Shown here: in pieces, positions 1 to 9,091 of the stretch
How the letters are laid out: each line of letters opens with the position of its first letter
Position numbering within the stretch: position 1 is the first letter of the stretch
DNA from: Arenicella xantha
GTDB taxonomy: Bacteria; Pseudomonadota; Gammaproteobacteria; Arenicellales; Arenicellaceae
Direction of reading: 5' to 3'
NCBI RefSeq assembly: GCF_003315245.1
Contig: NZ_QNRT01000004.1
Span: forward strand, 248,001-312,000
Length of the DNA: 64,000 nt
Position numbers and translations under genes: made by a program
The notes under the pieces: model-generated
Database searches by the model: none
Told to the model about the DNA's origin: nothing
What the model saw: the letters and a program-made list of their open reading frames with translations, nothing else

Positions 1-1
1 T

Positions 2-322
2 GATGCGGCTGTGGTTGGTTCTGACTCTGATGAAAACTCTGAGCAAGCTGATGAGCTTAATGCTGACGCGGTAGAAGCAGCTGGGCATGAGTTAGTATTG
101 AATTTCTCTGATACTTCTTGGATTGATATTCGTGATGCCGACGGTAAGCGACTTGCGTACAAAAGTTATGCCGGAGGGGAAGAGCTGGTAGTTTCCTCGC
201 AGATTCCAATGAGTGTGTTTATCGGCAATGCTAAAGCGGTAACCGCCACGTATAACGGGGCTGCATTTGATTTGACTGCACATCGAGAAGGTGTGTTCGC
301 GAGATTTTCGTTAGGCGAATAA
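2..322 (+). CDS. rodZ: RodZ C-terminal fragment (cytoskeletal cell-shape protein), 5' end outside the window
   Basis: The reading frame is open from base 2, so this is the tail of a longer gene; about 107 codons are visible. After an acidic Ser/Asp/Glu linker comes a roughly 75-residue beta-rich domain with the pattern of the RodZ periplasmic C-terminal domain (DUF4115): the stretch around SWIDIRDADGKRL, a central GG turn, and a conserved-looking IGNAKAV segment. RodZ is an inner-membrane protein that tethers MreB and helps set rod shape. Position directly before hisS supports the call, since rodZ-ispG-hisS is a common gammaproteobacterial order; here ispG is absent between them. The cytoplasmic helix-turn-helix and membrane segment are not in view, so the assignment rests on the tail domain and context. 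Confidence 0.8.
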   Translation, partial: DAAVVGSDSDENSEQADELNADAVEAAGHELVLNFSDTSWIDIRDADGKRLAYKSYAGGEELVVSSQIPMSVFIGNAKAVTATYNGAAFDLTAHREGVFARFSLGE

Positions 323-399
323 ACCTTTTCGTCGGTAGTAATGTCGGCATCAATGCTGGCGTGTGTTTTTAGCCCCAATGCGTATAGCAAGATTGTTTA

Positions 400-1704
400 A
401 TGAGCAAAAAAGCCCAGATTAATGCCGTTCGAGGTATGAATGATATTTTGCCGCAGGACAGTCGGCTTTGGCTTCGTGTCGAATCTATCTGTGCAGCGGT
501 TTTTGCGCGTCATAGTTACCAGCAAATTCGAACGCCCATCATCGAAAGTACCAGTCTATTCTCCCGCTCTATTGGCGAAGAGACTGATATTGTGTCTAAG
601 GAAATGTATACCTTCGAAGATCGAAACGGTGATTCCTTGACCTTACGTCCTGAGGGTACTGCAAGCACGGTCAGGGCTGGAATCGAAAACAGCTTATTTT
701 ATAACCAGCAACAACGATTATGGTACACCGGCCCGATGTTTCGCCACGAGCGACCACAGAAGGGGCGTTATCGGCAATTCCATCAGATTGGCGTTGAGTG
801 CTACGGCTGGAGTTCGCCAGACATTGAAGCCGAGGTCTTGTCTCTAACACGTCAGTTGTTTGACGAGTTGGGGCTTGAAAAAACCGAACTGCAAATCAAT
901 AGTTTGGGAGATAAGAGCGCACGAGCAAGTTACCGAGAGAGTTTGGTGGCCTATTTATCGCAACATAAAGATCAACTCGATGAAGATAGTGTACGCCGAC
1001 TGACAACCAATCCGTTGCGGATTCTCGATAGCAAGAATCAGACGGTGCAAGAGCTGCTAGTTGATGCGCCGAGTATTCTGGATTTTTTGAATGAGGCGTC
1101 GCGACAGCATTTTGAAACCTTGCAGCAACATCTCATAGATTTAGATATTTCGTTTGTTATCAACCCTCGTTTAGTGCGTGGGCTGGATTACTATAACGAT
1201 ACGGTGTTTGAGTGGGTAAATGCGGATTTCGGTGCTCAGTCTACCGTTTGTGGCGGTGGTCGTTACGATTCCATGGTTGAGCAATTAGGTGGACATGCCA
1301 CGCCAGGCTTCGGCTTTGGTATGGGGCTTGAGCGTTTGATTCAAATCTTGCAAGAACAAGGAGCCAGCATTGCTCTTGAGCAAAAGACATTAGATGTTTT
1401 TATTGTGTCGGTTGGTGAAGCCGCGCGTCGGCAGGCCTTAGTTGTTCAGTCTTTGCTGACTAGATCTGGTTTGAGTGTGCAATGCCACATGGGCGAAGGC
1501 TCAATGAAAAACCAATTTAAGCGAGCTGATAAAAGTGGTGCTGCGGTGGCGGTGATTATTGGTGAACAAGAGGCGGCAAATAACTCGGCAAGCGTTAAAT
1601 TGTTGCGGGTTCGGCCTGACTCCGGTGAAACAGCGAACCAGCAACCGATAATCGCGCAAAACGATGTCGTTAACGCCGTGACTAATTTACTAGAATCGCT
1701 ATAA
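400..1704 (+). CDS. hisS: Histidine--tRNA ligase
   Basis: Class II aminoacyl-tRNA synthetase charging tRNA-His; 434 residues, usual bacterial length (about 424). Visible signatures are motif 2 (FRHERPQKGR, residues about 114-123), the histidine-specific loop LVRGLDYY (258-265), GGGRYD (285-290) and motif 3 GFGFGMGLERL (from about 303). The C-terminal ~100 residues form the anticodon-binding alpha/beta domain. The ATG start is followed by the conserved opening with RGMNDILP. It lies about 75 bp after rodZ and about 130 bp before yfgM, in the same orientation, as in the usual rodZ/hisS/yfgM/bamB/der order. Confidence 0.98.
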   Translation: MSKKAQINAVRGMNDILPQDSRLWLRVESICAAVFARHSYQQIRTPIIESTSLFSRSIGEETDIVSKEMYTFEDRNGDSLTLRPEGTASTVRAGIENSLFYNQQQRLWYTGPMFRHERPQKGRYRQFHQIGVECYGWSSPDIEAEVLSLTRQLFDELGLEKTELQINSLGDKSARASYRESLVAYLSQHKDQLDEDSVRRLTTNPLRILDSKNQTVQELLVDAPSILDFLNEASRQHFETLQQHLIDLDISFVINPRLVRGLDYYNDTVFEWVNADFGAQSTVCGGGRYDSMVEQLGGHATPGFGFGMGLERLIQILQEQGASIALEQKTLDVFIVSVGEAARRQALVVQSLLTRSGLSVQCHMGEGSMKNQFKRADKSGAAVAVIIGEQEAANNSASVKLLRVRPDSGETANQQPIIAQNDVVNAVTNLLESL

Positions 1705-1836
1705 TGCACAGTCCCGCATAACGCTCGCTTGCTTAGAGTGCTGTTTTGCGACGTTGTTTGACGTGCTAGCGTCTAACGATGATTAGAATGGGCCATTGGC
1801 CTAGATAACAAAAAGAATTTACTGAGAGCAATTCAC

Positions 1837-2520
1837 ATGGCAGACGATATTTTTCTGACCCCCGAAGAACAAGACGAGCGTGCTCGTCAGTGGCTAAAAG
1901 ACAATGGACCGGCACTTGTCATCGGTATTGCACTTGGGCTTGGGGCGATCTTTGGTTGGGACTATTATAAAAAGGCTCAGCTCGAACTAGCGGAAGGTGC
2001 TAGTGCCGTTTATGCTGAGACTTTAGAAAGCGTGCAAAGCTCGGAGCTTGCTGATATTTCAGCTCAGGTCGACACACTTAAGCAAGATTATTCGGGTACA
2101 TCGTATGCCGCTAAGGCAGTATTGATTCGAGCCAAGCAATTAGCGTTGAGTGACATGGCTGCCGCTTACGATGAGCTACAGTGGGTCATTGATAACTCTG
2201 ATGAGAGTGGATTGCAGCACACCGCGCGACTTAGGCAAGCAAAAATTAAACTGGCGCAAGGTGAATTGGCTGCAGCAAAGGCTCTGGCATCGCACCAACC
2301 GACACAGGGGTTTACCTCTAATTACGCTGAAATATTAGGCGATATTGCGGTGCAAGAAGGCGATTTGTTGAGTGCCCGCGTTAATTATCAAACGTCGATT
2401 GACGCTTTGTCAGAAACGCAAGCCGCTTATGCACAAGTGCTATCGATTAAGTTAGATCGACTGCCAAACAATGAGTCAGCGGAAGTTACTTCGGCTGATG
2501 CAGACTCCGGCGTAGAGTAG
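1837..2520 (+). CDS. yfgM: YfgM family membrane-anchored TPR protein (SecYEG/BamB-associated)
   Basis: 227 residues. A short acidic cytoplasmic N-terminus (EEQDERARQWLKDNG) precedes one membrane helix at about residues 25-43 (VIGIALGLGAIFGWDYY), then a periplasmic domain of helical repeats rich in Ala/Gln/Leu, matching the tetratricopeptide-like YfgM domain. In Escherichia coli YfgM is an ancillary component near the SecYEG translocon that interacts with periplasmic chaperones. Placement between hisS and bamB is the family's standard context. The C-terminus ends in a Ser/Asp/Ala-rich tail with no obvious fold. Confidence 0.88.
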   Translation: MADDIFLTPEEQDERARQWLKDNGPALVIGIALGLGAIFGWDYYKKAQLELAEGASAVYAETLESVQSSELADISAQVDTLKQDYSGTSYAAKAVLIRAKQLALSDMAAAYDELQWVIDNSDESGLQHTARLRQAKIKLAQGELAAAKALASHQPTQGFTSNYAEILGDIAVQEGDLLSARVNYQTSIDALSETQAAYAQVLSIKLDRLPNNESAEVTSADADSGVE

Positions 2521-2606
2521 TATTAATCGATTCATTTGAATCGGGCTAGATAAAGACAGTAGGCCACAGTCGCACCATTCTATGGAGGCTGTATTCTAGG
2601 TGAAAA

Positions 2607-3794
2607 ATGACACAGGTTACTATGAACAAATTTAGACTTATTATGGTGTGCTCTTTGCTGCTCATGGTGGCAGCTTGCGGTGGCAAATCTAAAAAGACAG
2701 AATTTTTTGGTCCTGAGGAAAAACCTAAGAAGCCAAAAGTTGAGACCACTACAAAGCTAAAACGTAACTGGTCTCATCAGCTTGGTAAGCGTATAACCCC
2801 CGGCGATGCGGTATTGTCACCGGCGCTACTTGGTGAGTACGTATATGCTGCAGCGGCTAACGGCCGAGTCGAGAAGATTGCTATTGATACGGGTAAGACG
2901 CAATGGTCTTTTAAGTTAAAGGACGAGCGTATTACAGCTGGTGTTGGTGTTGGTGGTGGTTTAGTCCTGACCGGAACCGGTGAAGGTATCATCTACGCCT
3001 TAAATCAAGATGATGGTGAATTGGCTTGGAAAGCGGTTTTAGACAGTGAGGTCTTAGCGAGCCCAGTCATCGAAGGTTCGGTAGTGGTTGCGCGTACCGG
3101 TGATGGTAAGGTTTATGGCCTTTCAGCATTTGACGGTTCGCGTAAATGGACTATCAGTCGCCAGCTACCCAAGTTAACTTTACGCGGAGATTCGCGGCCA
3201 GTGGTCACGCAAGGTGTTGTTTTTGCAGGCTTCTCTGACGGTTTATTGGCGGCGATTGAAGCTGAAACCGGCCGTGCTCTATGGGACTTTCCGATCTCTT
3301 TTCCGCGCGGCACAAATGATATCGACCGCTTATCAGATATTGACACTAACCCGTTGTTAGTCGGTGATCATATTTATGTGTCTTCTTATCAAGAAGTCAC
3401 TCATGCACTGGATATTCCGGGTCAAAAAATTTCGTGGAGCACCGACGTCTCTTCGTACCATTCACTGGCATATGACGCGGCATTTTTATACATCAGTGAT
3501 AAGAATGGCGTGATACATCAGATCAATCGTTCGAATGGCAACAAAACGTGGTCTCAAACTGCGCTTCGTTTGTTTCCTGTCTCTGCACCGGTCTCGGTTG
3601 GGCCGTATGTGGTAGTCAGTGAAGGAGATGGCGGCTTGTATATTTTGAGTAAGCAAGATGGTCGTCTAGTGGGTAAGCATAGCCTTGGCGCTAAGACTAT
3701 TATCGGCGAACCCGCGGTCGATTCTGACACCATATTCATTCTCGACAGTGATGGTGCGCTGCAGTCGCTAAGCCTAATTAACAACGGCAGTTAG
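2607..3794 (+). CDS. bamB: Outer membrane assembly lipoprotein BamB
   Basis: Subunit of the BAM complex that inserts beta-barrel proteins in the outer membrane. The N-terminus is a lipoprotein signal with a lipobox-like LMVAAC ending at Cys24, followed by GGKSKK. The remainder is an eight-bladed beta-propeller made of PQQ-like repeats, seen as recurring pairs such as GKTQWSFK, GELAWKA, GSRKWTI, GRALWDF and GNKTWSQ, each following a YxxxxxGxVxAL-type strand. 395 residues, near the E. coli length of 392. An AGGTG sequence just before the ATG serves as ribosome binding site. It follows yfgM by 86 bp and precedes der. Confidence 0.96.
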   Translation: MTQVTMNKFRLIMVCSLLLMVAACGGKSKKTEFFGPEEKPKKPKVETTTKLKRNWSHQLGKRITPGDAVLSPALLGEYVYAAAANGRVEKIAIDTGKTQWSFKLKDERITAGVGVGGGLVLTGTGEGIIYALNQDDGELAWKAVLDSEVLASPVIEGSVVVARTGDGKVYGLSAFDGSRKWTISRQLPKLTLRGDSRPVVTQGVVFAGFSDGLLAAIEAETGRALWDFPISFPRGTNDIDRLSDIDTNPLLVGDHIYVSSYQEVTHALDIPGQKISWSTDVSSYHSLAYDAAFLYISDKNGVIHQINRSNGNKTWSQTALRLFPVSAPVSVGPYVVVSEGDGGLYILSKQDGRLVGKHSLGAKTIIGEPAVDSDTIFILDSDGALQSLSLINNGS

Positions 3795-3891
3795 CACGCT
3801 GACTTAGTTATTGTGCTACCGCTGCAACGCCGGCGGTAATACTTATTGTGACTTGTTGGGCGTTGACTAAAACCTCTTAGGTATTACCATC

Positions 3892-5337
3892 GTGGACGAA
3901 CAAGAATACATCGAATCAACGCCTTCAGTTGATCATCCCAAACCAATTATTTCTATTGTCGGTCGCCCCAATGTGGGCAAGTCGACATTGTATAACCGGT
4001 TAACTCGTAGCCGTGACGCGATTGTCGATGACCGGCCCGGAGTGACTCGTGACCGCATGGTCGGGGTTGGACGAGTCGGAGCCTTACCGTATTGGGTTGT
4101 AGATACCGGCGGTATTGAGTCTGACGATGAAGAGATTCACTCGCTAATGCGTGAGCAAGTGGATTTTGCACTACATGATAGCGACGCCGTCATTTTCATC
4201 GTGGATGGACGCGATGGCGCCACGCCGGTCGATTTTGATATCGCTAAATTGCTGCGCCAAAGCCCCAAAATTTCAGTCTATTTGGCGGTGAATAAAGCCG
4301 AAGGTTTAGATCGGGCGATGATCGCTGCCGATTTTTATCAACTGGGTTTGGATCAGCCGACTATCATTTCTGGTAAAAACGGTGATGGCGTGGTTCGCTT
4401 AATGAATCGCGTATTGGAAGAAACAGAGGCGCGGCAAAGTGCCGAGCAGTCATCGTATGTAATTCCCGAAGGCGTCGCTAAGTTGGCGATCGTCGGGCGG
4501 CCTAACGTTGGCAAGTCGACCTTGCTAAACACGCTGGTTGGAGAAGAGCGAGTAGTGGTTTATGACATGCCTGGAACCACTCGCGACAGTATTCATGTAC
4601 CGTTTAAGTTTGCTGATAAAGAGTATGTGTTAATTGATACTGCGGGCATGCGCAAGAAGTCCCGTATCGATGATCGCGTGGAACGTTTTTCAGTTATGAA
4701 AACCCTACGAGCCGTTGAATTGGCGCAAGTTGTCGCGATTGTGCTGGATGCGCGAGATGGCATCGTCGATCAAGATAATCGTTTGATTAACTTGGTGTTT
4801 ACCAGCGGTCGATCGTTGATGATTCTGGTCAACAAGTGGGACGGCATGAGTGCCTATGAGCGTGATCAAGTTCGAGCGCAAATTGATCGTAAATTTGGTC
4901 ACATGGGAAATATTCCCATCGAATTCATTTCGGCTAAATTGGGTAAAAACATAGATGTGATTATGCCTCTGATCGACAAATTGTACGACAGTGCAATGAC
5001 CGACATGAGTACAGGGCAGATCAATAGAATATTAAAAGAGGCGGAAGAGAAGCGTAATCCGCCGATGGTAGGCAACTACCGCATCAAGTTGAAATTTGGA
5101 CATCAAGGTGGAATGAACCCTCCGCATGTCATTATTCATGGCAACCAGCTTGATAAGTTGCCGCAAACGTATCAGCGTTATTTGTCGAACACCTTCGAAC
5201 GTGAGTTCAACATGGTGGGTACCAAAGTACGCTTGTCGCTTAAAACGTCCGATAACCCATATAAGCCTGATGAAAATTCACGTAAAAGTAAGGACAAAGT
5301 TAAGTATCGTGGCGGCGGGCGCGGTAAAGCTAAGTAG
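3892..5337 (+). CDS. der: Ribosome assembly GTPase Der (EngA)
   Basis: Essential double-GTPase for 50S ribosomal subunit maturation. Two complete G domains are visible: first P-loop GRPNVGKS at residues 24-31 with DTGG downstream, second GRPNVGKS at about 202-209 with DTAG and NKWD. A KH-like C-terminal domain follows (NPPMVGNYRIKLKFGHQGG region), ending in a basic tail. 481 residues, typical. The start is GTG, in frame with an acidic leader before the first P-loop. Last gene of the forward hisS cluster; the next gene is convergent. Confidence 0.97.
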   Translation: MDEQEYIESTPSVDHPKPIISIVGRPNVGKSTLYNRLTRSRDAIVDDRPGVTRDRMVGVGRVGALPYWVVDTGGIESDDEEIHSLMREQVDFALHDSDAVIFIVDGRDGATPVDFDIAKLLRQSPKISVYLAVNKAEGLDRAMIAADFYQLGLDQPTIISGKNGDGVVRLMNRVLEETEARQSAEQSSYVIPEGVAKLAIVGRPNVGKSTLLNTLVGEERVVVYDMPGTTRDSIHVPFKFADKEYVLIDTAGMRKKSRIDDRVERFSVMKTLRAVELAQVVAIVLDARDGIVDQDNRLINLVFTSGRSLMILVNKWDGMSAYERDQVRAQIDRKFGHMGNIPIEFISAKLGKNIDVIMPLIDKLYDSAMTDMSTGQINRILKEAEEKRNPPMVGNYRIKLKFGHQGGMNPPHVIIHGNQLDKLPQTYQRYLSNTFEREFNMVGTKVRLSLKTSDNPYKPDENSRKSKDKVKYRGGGRGKAK

Positions 5338-5437
5338 TTATTTATAAGTAGCTGTTTACTAGCTGCTCGTTGAATGAGAATTCATTAAGGCGGTACGTGC
5401 TTAACCTAGTTATTAGCAACGAGTAATGCGTAGCTTG

Positions 5438-6307
5438 TTATTGGGTTATAGCCGTTTCGTGTTGTGTCGATTGAATCGTTTTGATGACTAATTCGGCCTG
5501 ACGCCATGGCAGGAAATGGCCTTCCGATTCAAGCTCAATAATATCTAATTGTCTGAAGTGATTTTGCCATGATTGTTTGGCAAATGTGGCGTTGTCGGGC
5601 GACACTAATCGATCCTTCATTCCTTGGATTACCACCACATCTACGTTTAGTCGGTTCTCCACTAGCTGCTGGTTCATGATGTTTAACTGTTGACTCAAGT
5701 TCATTATTTCTCGATTAGAGTGACGCATGGAGCGGCCGATAAGGCGAGATATGAGCCAAGTGTTAGCGGCTCGGTTATACCATCGCGGCTTGCCTAGTTT
5801 TGGGTCAAGCGAGCCAGCTAGTAATATTAGGCGCCTGACTTTTTGCGGTGCCAATAACGCAACTTTCGGCGCGATAGATGCTCCTAAGGAGTGACCTACG
5901 ACAATCCATTGCTGGTTGGGGAACTTTTCCATAACGGCAATGATTGACTGTGCTTGCAGGGCAAAGTCGCCATCTACTAATTTGTCGGGTAGTGTTGAAG
6001 TTCCCCAGCCTAACCGGTCAACTGATATCAACAGAAACTCCGATTGGAGCGATGAGTTTTCTAGGTACGACGAGAATGCAGTTCCATCGCCTGGCGTGCC
6101 ATGAATAAATAATACGCCGGGTTTGTTGACGTCGCCGGCTACTCGATAGGCAATTTCAAAATCATTAACTTCAGCTTTGGCTAAAATCACTTGCGTACCA
6201 AGTTTTGCCGGCGTGGCATTTCCTTTAGAGGCGGTCATGTTAAACGACACTAGGCTGAACAGCATAACTAGCAATAAGCTGATAATCGTTTTTTTCACCA
6301 TTGGCAT
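5438..6307 (-). CDS. Alpha/beta hydrolase, exported or membrane-anchored
   Basis: About 289 residues. A hydrophobic N-terminal segment (ISLLLVMLFSLVSFN) looks like a signal peptide or anchor. The fold is alpha/beta hydrolase: oxyanion HGTPGDG, nucleophile elbow GHSLGAS, a candidate acid Asp in GMKDRLVSP and a catalytic His in SEGHFLPW, so the triad appears complete. Substrate cannot be told from sequence. The reading frame extends to a TTG at 6319, but ATG at 6307 (or 6301) gives a more usual start. It is 20 bp downstream of the M23-like gene and probably in the xseA operon. Confidence 0.75.
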   Translation of the reverse strand: MPMVKKTIISLLLVMLFSLVSFNMTASKGNATPAKLGTQVILAKAEVNDFEIAYRVAGDVNKPGVLFIHGTPGDGTAFSSYLENSSLQSEFLLISVDRLGWGTSTLPDKLVDGDFALQAQSIIAVMEKFPNQQWIVVGHSLGASIAPKVALLAPQKVRRLILLAGSLDPKLGKPRWYNRAANTWLISRLIGRSMRHSNREIMNLSQQLNIMNQQLVENRLNVDVVVIQGMKDRLVSPDNATFAKQSWQNHFRQLDIIELESEGHFLPWRQAELVIKTIQSTQHETAITQ

Positions 6308-6327
6308 TCGGTAAGGCAAAGTTGGAG

Positions 6328-7152
6328 CTAGGGCTTTAATTGTGTCAAAACAAAAGGGTTAACCAGCGCATGGTTTAGTCGAGTCTGCCAAACTATGGTT
6401 CGCGGTTCATTATCTGAGTTGTTATTTGAAACTGGAACTTTACCCAATACAGCGCCGGCGTTCACGCCATTGCCAGCGGCCACGGTGAGATCTCCAATGC
6501 CTTCAATCATGCTGTATAAGCCACGCCCATGGTCAAGAAAAACCGTGGAGATGCCATCTTCAGTGGTGATAACTCGAGACACAATGGCACTCTGTGGCGA
6601 GGTCACATTGGCGAACTCTGTGGTGGTAAAGCTTACGGCATTTACGCTCGTCAGAGCGCCAGATTTAGCATCGACTAATTGCTTGCCAAAGGTTTCCGAC
6701 CAACCCCCTTCAACCGGAAGTTGCAGCGGTAAGCTGGGTTGTTGGGTATTACTAAAGTCGATCTCACTCCAGCTCTGGTAGTTTCTAATTGGTGCGCTGA
6801 TATCGGTCTGAGTGGGTTCGATGCCATCAATTAACTCGGTTAGGGTTGGATGATGTCGAACTTTAATGGTCGTGAATTCATCACGACTAGTCTCGGTGTT
6901 TCTACGAAAATACACTACGTATTCGCCTGGCAGAGTGTCTAGGTCAATTCCGATCAGCACACGCCAGTGGCGTTTTAGCTCAATGATGACCGGTTCATAC
7001 AGCCCGAAGCGGATATCCGGAAGTTCTTGTGTTTGCTTTTTAAACTCAAGCTCTACAACCCCTCCAGGGTAGTTGTGTTCTGCACCAGCCACCGAGATTC
7101 CACACACGATTAATGTGAAAATGGCGAACAGGTTCCGAGCTAGACTTGGCAT
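6328..7152 (-). CDS. Secreted M23/LytM-like protein lacking the metal-binding histidines
   Basis: 274 residues with a signal peptide (hydrophobic stretch ending near SVAGA), a beta-rich N-terminal domain reminiscent of those in front of M23 peptidases, and a C-terminal LytM-like half. The latter keeps the scaffold (FLDHGRGLYSMI..., then VAAGNGVNAGAVLGKV), but where active enzymes have HxxxD and the YAHL-type HxH motifs this protein has GWSETFGKQL and SMIEGI, so zinc ligands are missing. Such proteins (EnvC/NlpD type) can act as amidase activators; that role here is inference. Its ATG shares one base with the xseA stop codon, indicating translational coupling. Confidence 0.72.
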   Translation of the reverse strand: MPSLARNLFAIFTLIVCGISVAGAEHNYPGGVVELEFKKQTQELPDIRFGLYEPVIIELKRHWRVLIGIDLDTLPGEYVVYFRRNTETSRDEFTTIKVRHHPTLTELIDGIEPTQTDISAPIRNYQSWSEIDFSNTQQPSLPLQLPVEGGWSETFGKQLVDAKSGALTSVNAVSFTTTEFANVTSPQSAIVSRVITTEDGISTVFLDHGRGLYSMIEGIGDLTVAAGNGVNAGAVLGKVPVSNNNSDNEPRTIVWQTRLNHALVNPFVLTQLKP

Positions 7153-8537
7153 CAACTGTCGACTCCGTTTTGCTGACGAGTGTTTTTAGTTAGCTTGCCT
7201 GCAGCGACCTCATGTGTCTGTTCAACCTGGCAGTGGATTAAGCCGTCGCGTACTTGCAAATCAATGCGCTCACCGGTAGTGACGTCTTTTATACTCCGGA
7301 CTATTTTATCGTCTTGCTGGCGGGCAATACTAAATCCACGTTCGATGGTTGCTAGCGGGCTTACCAAGTTTAACTGACCGGCTAGCGATGCAAATTGTTG
7401 TTTGGCTGAGCTAAGTGTGTGGGTTTGCACGCGTTGGAGTCGTCGCGCCAGCTGAAAGGTGTTGGCGCTATGCTGTGCTAGCTGACGCGACGGATGTGAA
7501 TGCATAAATCGAGCTTGGATGGCAGATGTGGCGCGCTGCTGGCTGCTTACTTCTCGACGTGCGGCGCGTTCAAGCTGAGTTGCTAATGCTGTGAGGCGGT
7601 TGGATTTAGCGACGAGTTGTTCGCGTGGATGTGTCAATTGACGGGCCGTCATGTCAACATTTTGCGCTAAGCGTTGAGTGAGTCGAGCAAAGCTGCGGGG
7701 CAACCTAAACCCTAGCGCCATCACTTGAGTTTGAAGTTGATCGGTGTCAGGACTTAACATTTCTGCCGCAGCGGTTGGTGTGGGCGCTCGCAAATCAGCG
7801 ACTAAATCAGCAATTGTTACATCTACCTCGTGCCCAACTCCACTGACGATTGGAATCGGGCAGGCATAGATCGCGCGAGCGACATCTTCATGGTTGAAGC
7901 ACCATAAATCCTCGAGCGAGCCACCGCCGCGGCTTACTATGAGCACATCTGCACGTTGGTGCTGAACGGCGCTTTGAATCGCCTCGACTATCGACGCGGC
8001 TGCGGTATCACCTTGCACGGTGGCCGGATACAGTGTGATCGGGATGCCCGGGCAGCGACGTTTAAATGTGGTGATAATGTCGCGTACAGCGGCGCCGGAC
8101 GGTGAGGTAATGAGTCCAATGTGTTTGGCAAACGAGGGCACAGCCTGCTTGTGAGATTGGTCAAATAAGCCTTCGGCGTTTAATGATTGTTTTAGCTGTT
8201 CAAATTGTCGCTGCAATAACCCTTCGCCAGCTTCCTCGATATGTTGCACAATGCATTGCAAATCGCCTCGCGCAGTATACACCGAAATTTTTGCGCGCAC
8301 TCTGACAAGGTCGCCGGCCTTGGGGCGGTAACGATTTATTCCGGCACGACCTTTGAACATCGCACATCGCAGTTGTGATCGTTCATCCTTGAGGCTGAAA
8401 TACAGATGGCCGGAGGCAGGAGCGCTTAGCGATGATAGTTCGCCCTCAATCCACACTTCGGGATAACTGGTTTCCATAAGCCGACGCATCTGCTCGGCGA
8501 GTTCGCTGACTTGAAAAACCGCTGGTGATTGGTTCAT
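7152..8537 (-). CDS. xseA: Exodeoxyribonuclease VII large subunit
   Basis: Degrades single-stranded DNA bidirectionally together with XseB. 461 residues. The order is an OB-fold nucleic-acid binding domain (VWIEGELSSLSAPASGHLYFSLKD), the catalytic core with IGLITSPSGAAVRDI, SRGGGSLEDLWCFN, and VSGVGHEVDVTIADLVAD, then a long coiled-coil segment from about residue 270 to 400, and a C-terminal region with LATIERGFSIAR. All family signatures are present. xseB is not adjacent. The downstream secreted protein overlaps its stop codon. Confidence 0.97.
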   Translation of the reverse strand: MNQSPAVFQVSELAEQMRRLMETSYPEVWIEGELSSLSAPASGHLYFSLKDERSQLRCAMFKGRAGINRYRPKAGDLVRVRAKISVYTARGDLQCIVQHIEEAGEGLLQRQFEQLKQSLNAEGLFDQSHKQAVPSFAKHIGLITSPSGAAVRDIITTFKRRCPGIPITLYPATVQGDTAAASIVEAIQSAVQHQRADVLIVSRGGGSLEDLWCFNHEDVARAIYACPIPIVSGVGHEVDVTIADLVADLRAPTPTAAAEMLSPDTDQLQTQVMALGFRLPRSFARLTQRLAQNVDMTARQLTHPREQLVAKSNRLTALATQLERAARREVSSQQRATSAIQARFMHSHPSRQLAQHSANTFQLARRLQRVQTHTLSSAKQQFASLAGQLNLVSPLATIERGFSIARQQDDKIVRSIKDVTTGERIDLQVRDGLIHCQVEQTHEVAAGKLTKNTRQQNGVDS

Positions 8538-8703
8538 TAAACTGGCTTTAGTGTGGGTTGCAATGGTTGCTTGGGTTCGATTTAGACGGCTGGCGCTGGT
8601 TAAATCGTAGTTTGGCTATAGTATAAAAGTTCCAGCGCGCAAAAAATGTCATATTTTTATCGAATAGTTGGAGTCGCTTGTAGGCGTGGCAAGCTAGGTT
8701 GGT

Positions 8704-8709
8704 TATAAT
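8704..8709 (+). promoter_or_regulatory. -10 element of the 4.5S RNA promoter
   Basis: A perfect TATAAT hexamer ends 6 bp before the first base of the predicted 4.5S RNA, the correct distance for a transcription start there. No strong -35 hexamer sits 17 bp upstream; TTGTAG at 8678-8683 is the nearest match but spaced about 20 bp. Confidence 0.65.
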
Positions 8710-8715
8710 CCGCTC

Positions 8716-8828
8716 GGCGGCGGTAGTTAGTCTCCACAGTGGCGATAGATGGTGAACCCGGTCAGGCCTGGAAGGGAGCAGCCGTAGCGATCGATTCGGG
8801 TGCTGTGATCAGGTTAGCTGCCGTCGTC
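8716..8828 (+). ncRNA. ffs: 4.5S RNA (signal recognition particle RNA)
   Basis: The RNA partner of Ffh in co-translational membrane targeting. The apical domain is unmistakable: GGTGAACC then GGTCAGGCCTGGAAGGGAGC AGCC, which is the conserved symmetric and asymmetric loops with the GGAA tetraloop of bacterial SRP RNA. The termini pair as expected: GGCGGCGGTAG at 8716-8726 pairs with CTGCCGTCGTC at 8818-8828, allowing G-U pairs. About 113 nt, matching the 114 nt of E. coli 4.5S RNA. It lies between divergent xseA and forward dnaX, as in several gammaproteobacteria. Confidence 0.96.
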
Positions 8829-9091
8829 ATTTATTACAATTTGCGTTAACATACAAGTAACGCATTGTGATGTTAGATTAGAATCAACGCTAGAGGCACA
8901 TTGATCTCAGCCTTTGGATTAGCGAGAAGCAGCCGATTTGAGTGTTGTGCCCGCGCTGTATTAGCTCACTCGCCCGTTACGCCAAACGGATACAAATCAC
9001 CAATTTAAAACGATACCGCATTTTGTTTTCAGCAGAATGCGATACGATACGCGGTACCAATCAAAAACCTCATTAGAAATACGTAACGTCT

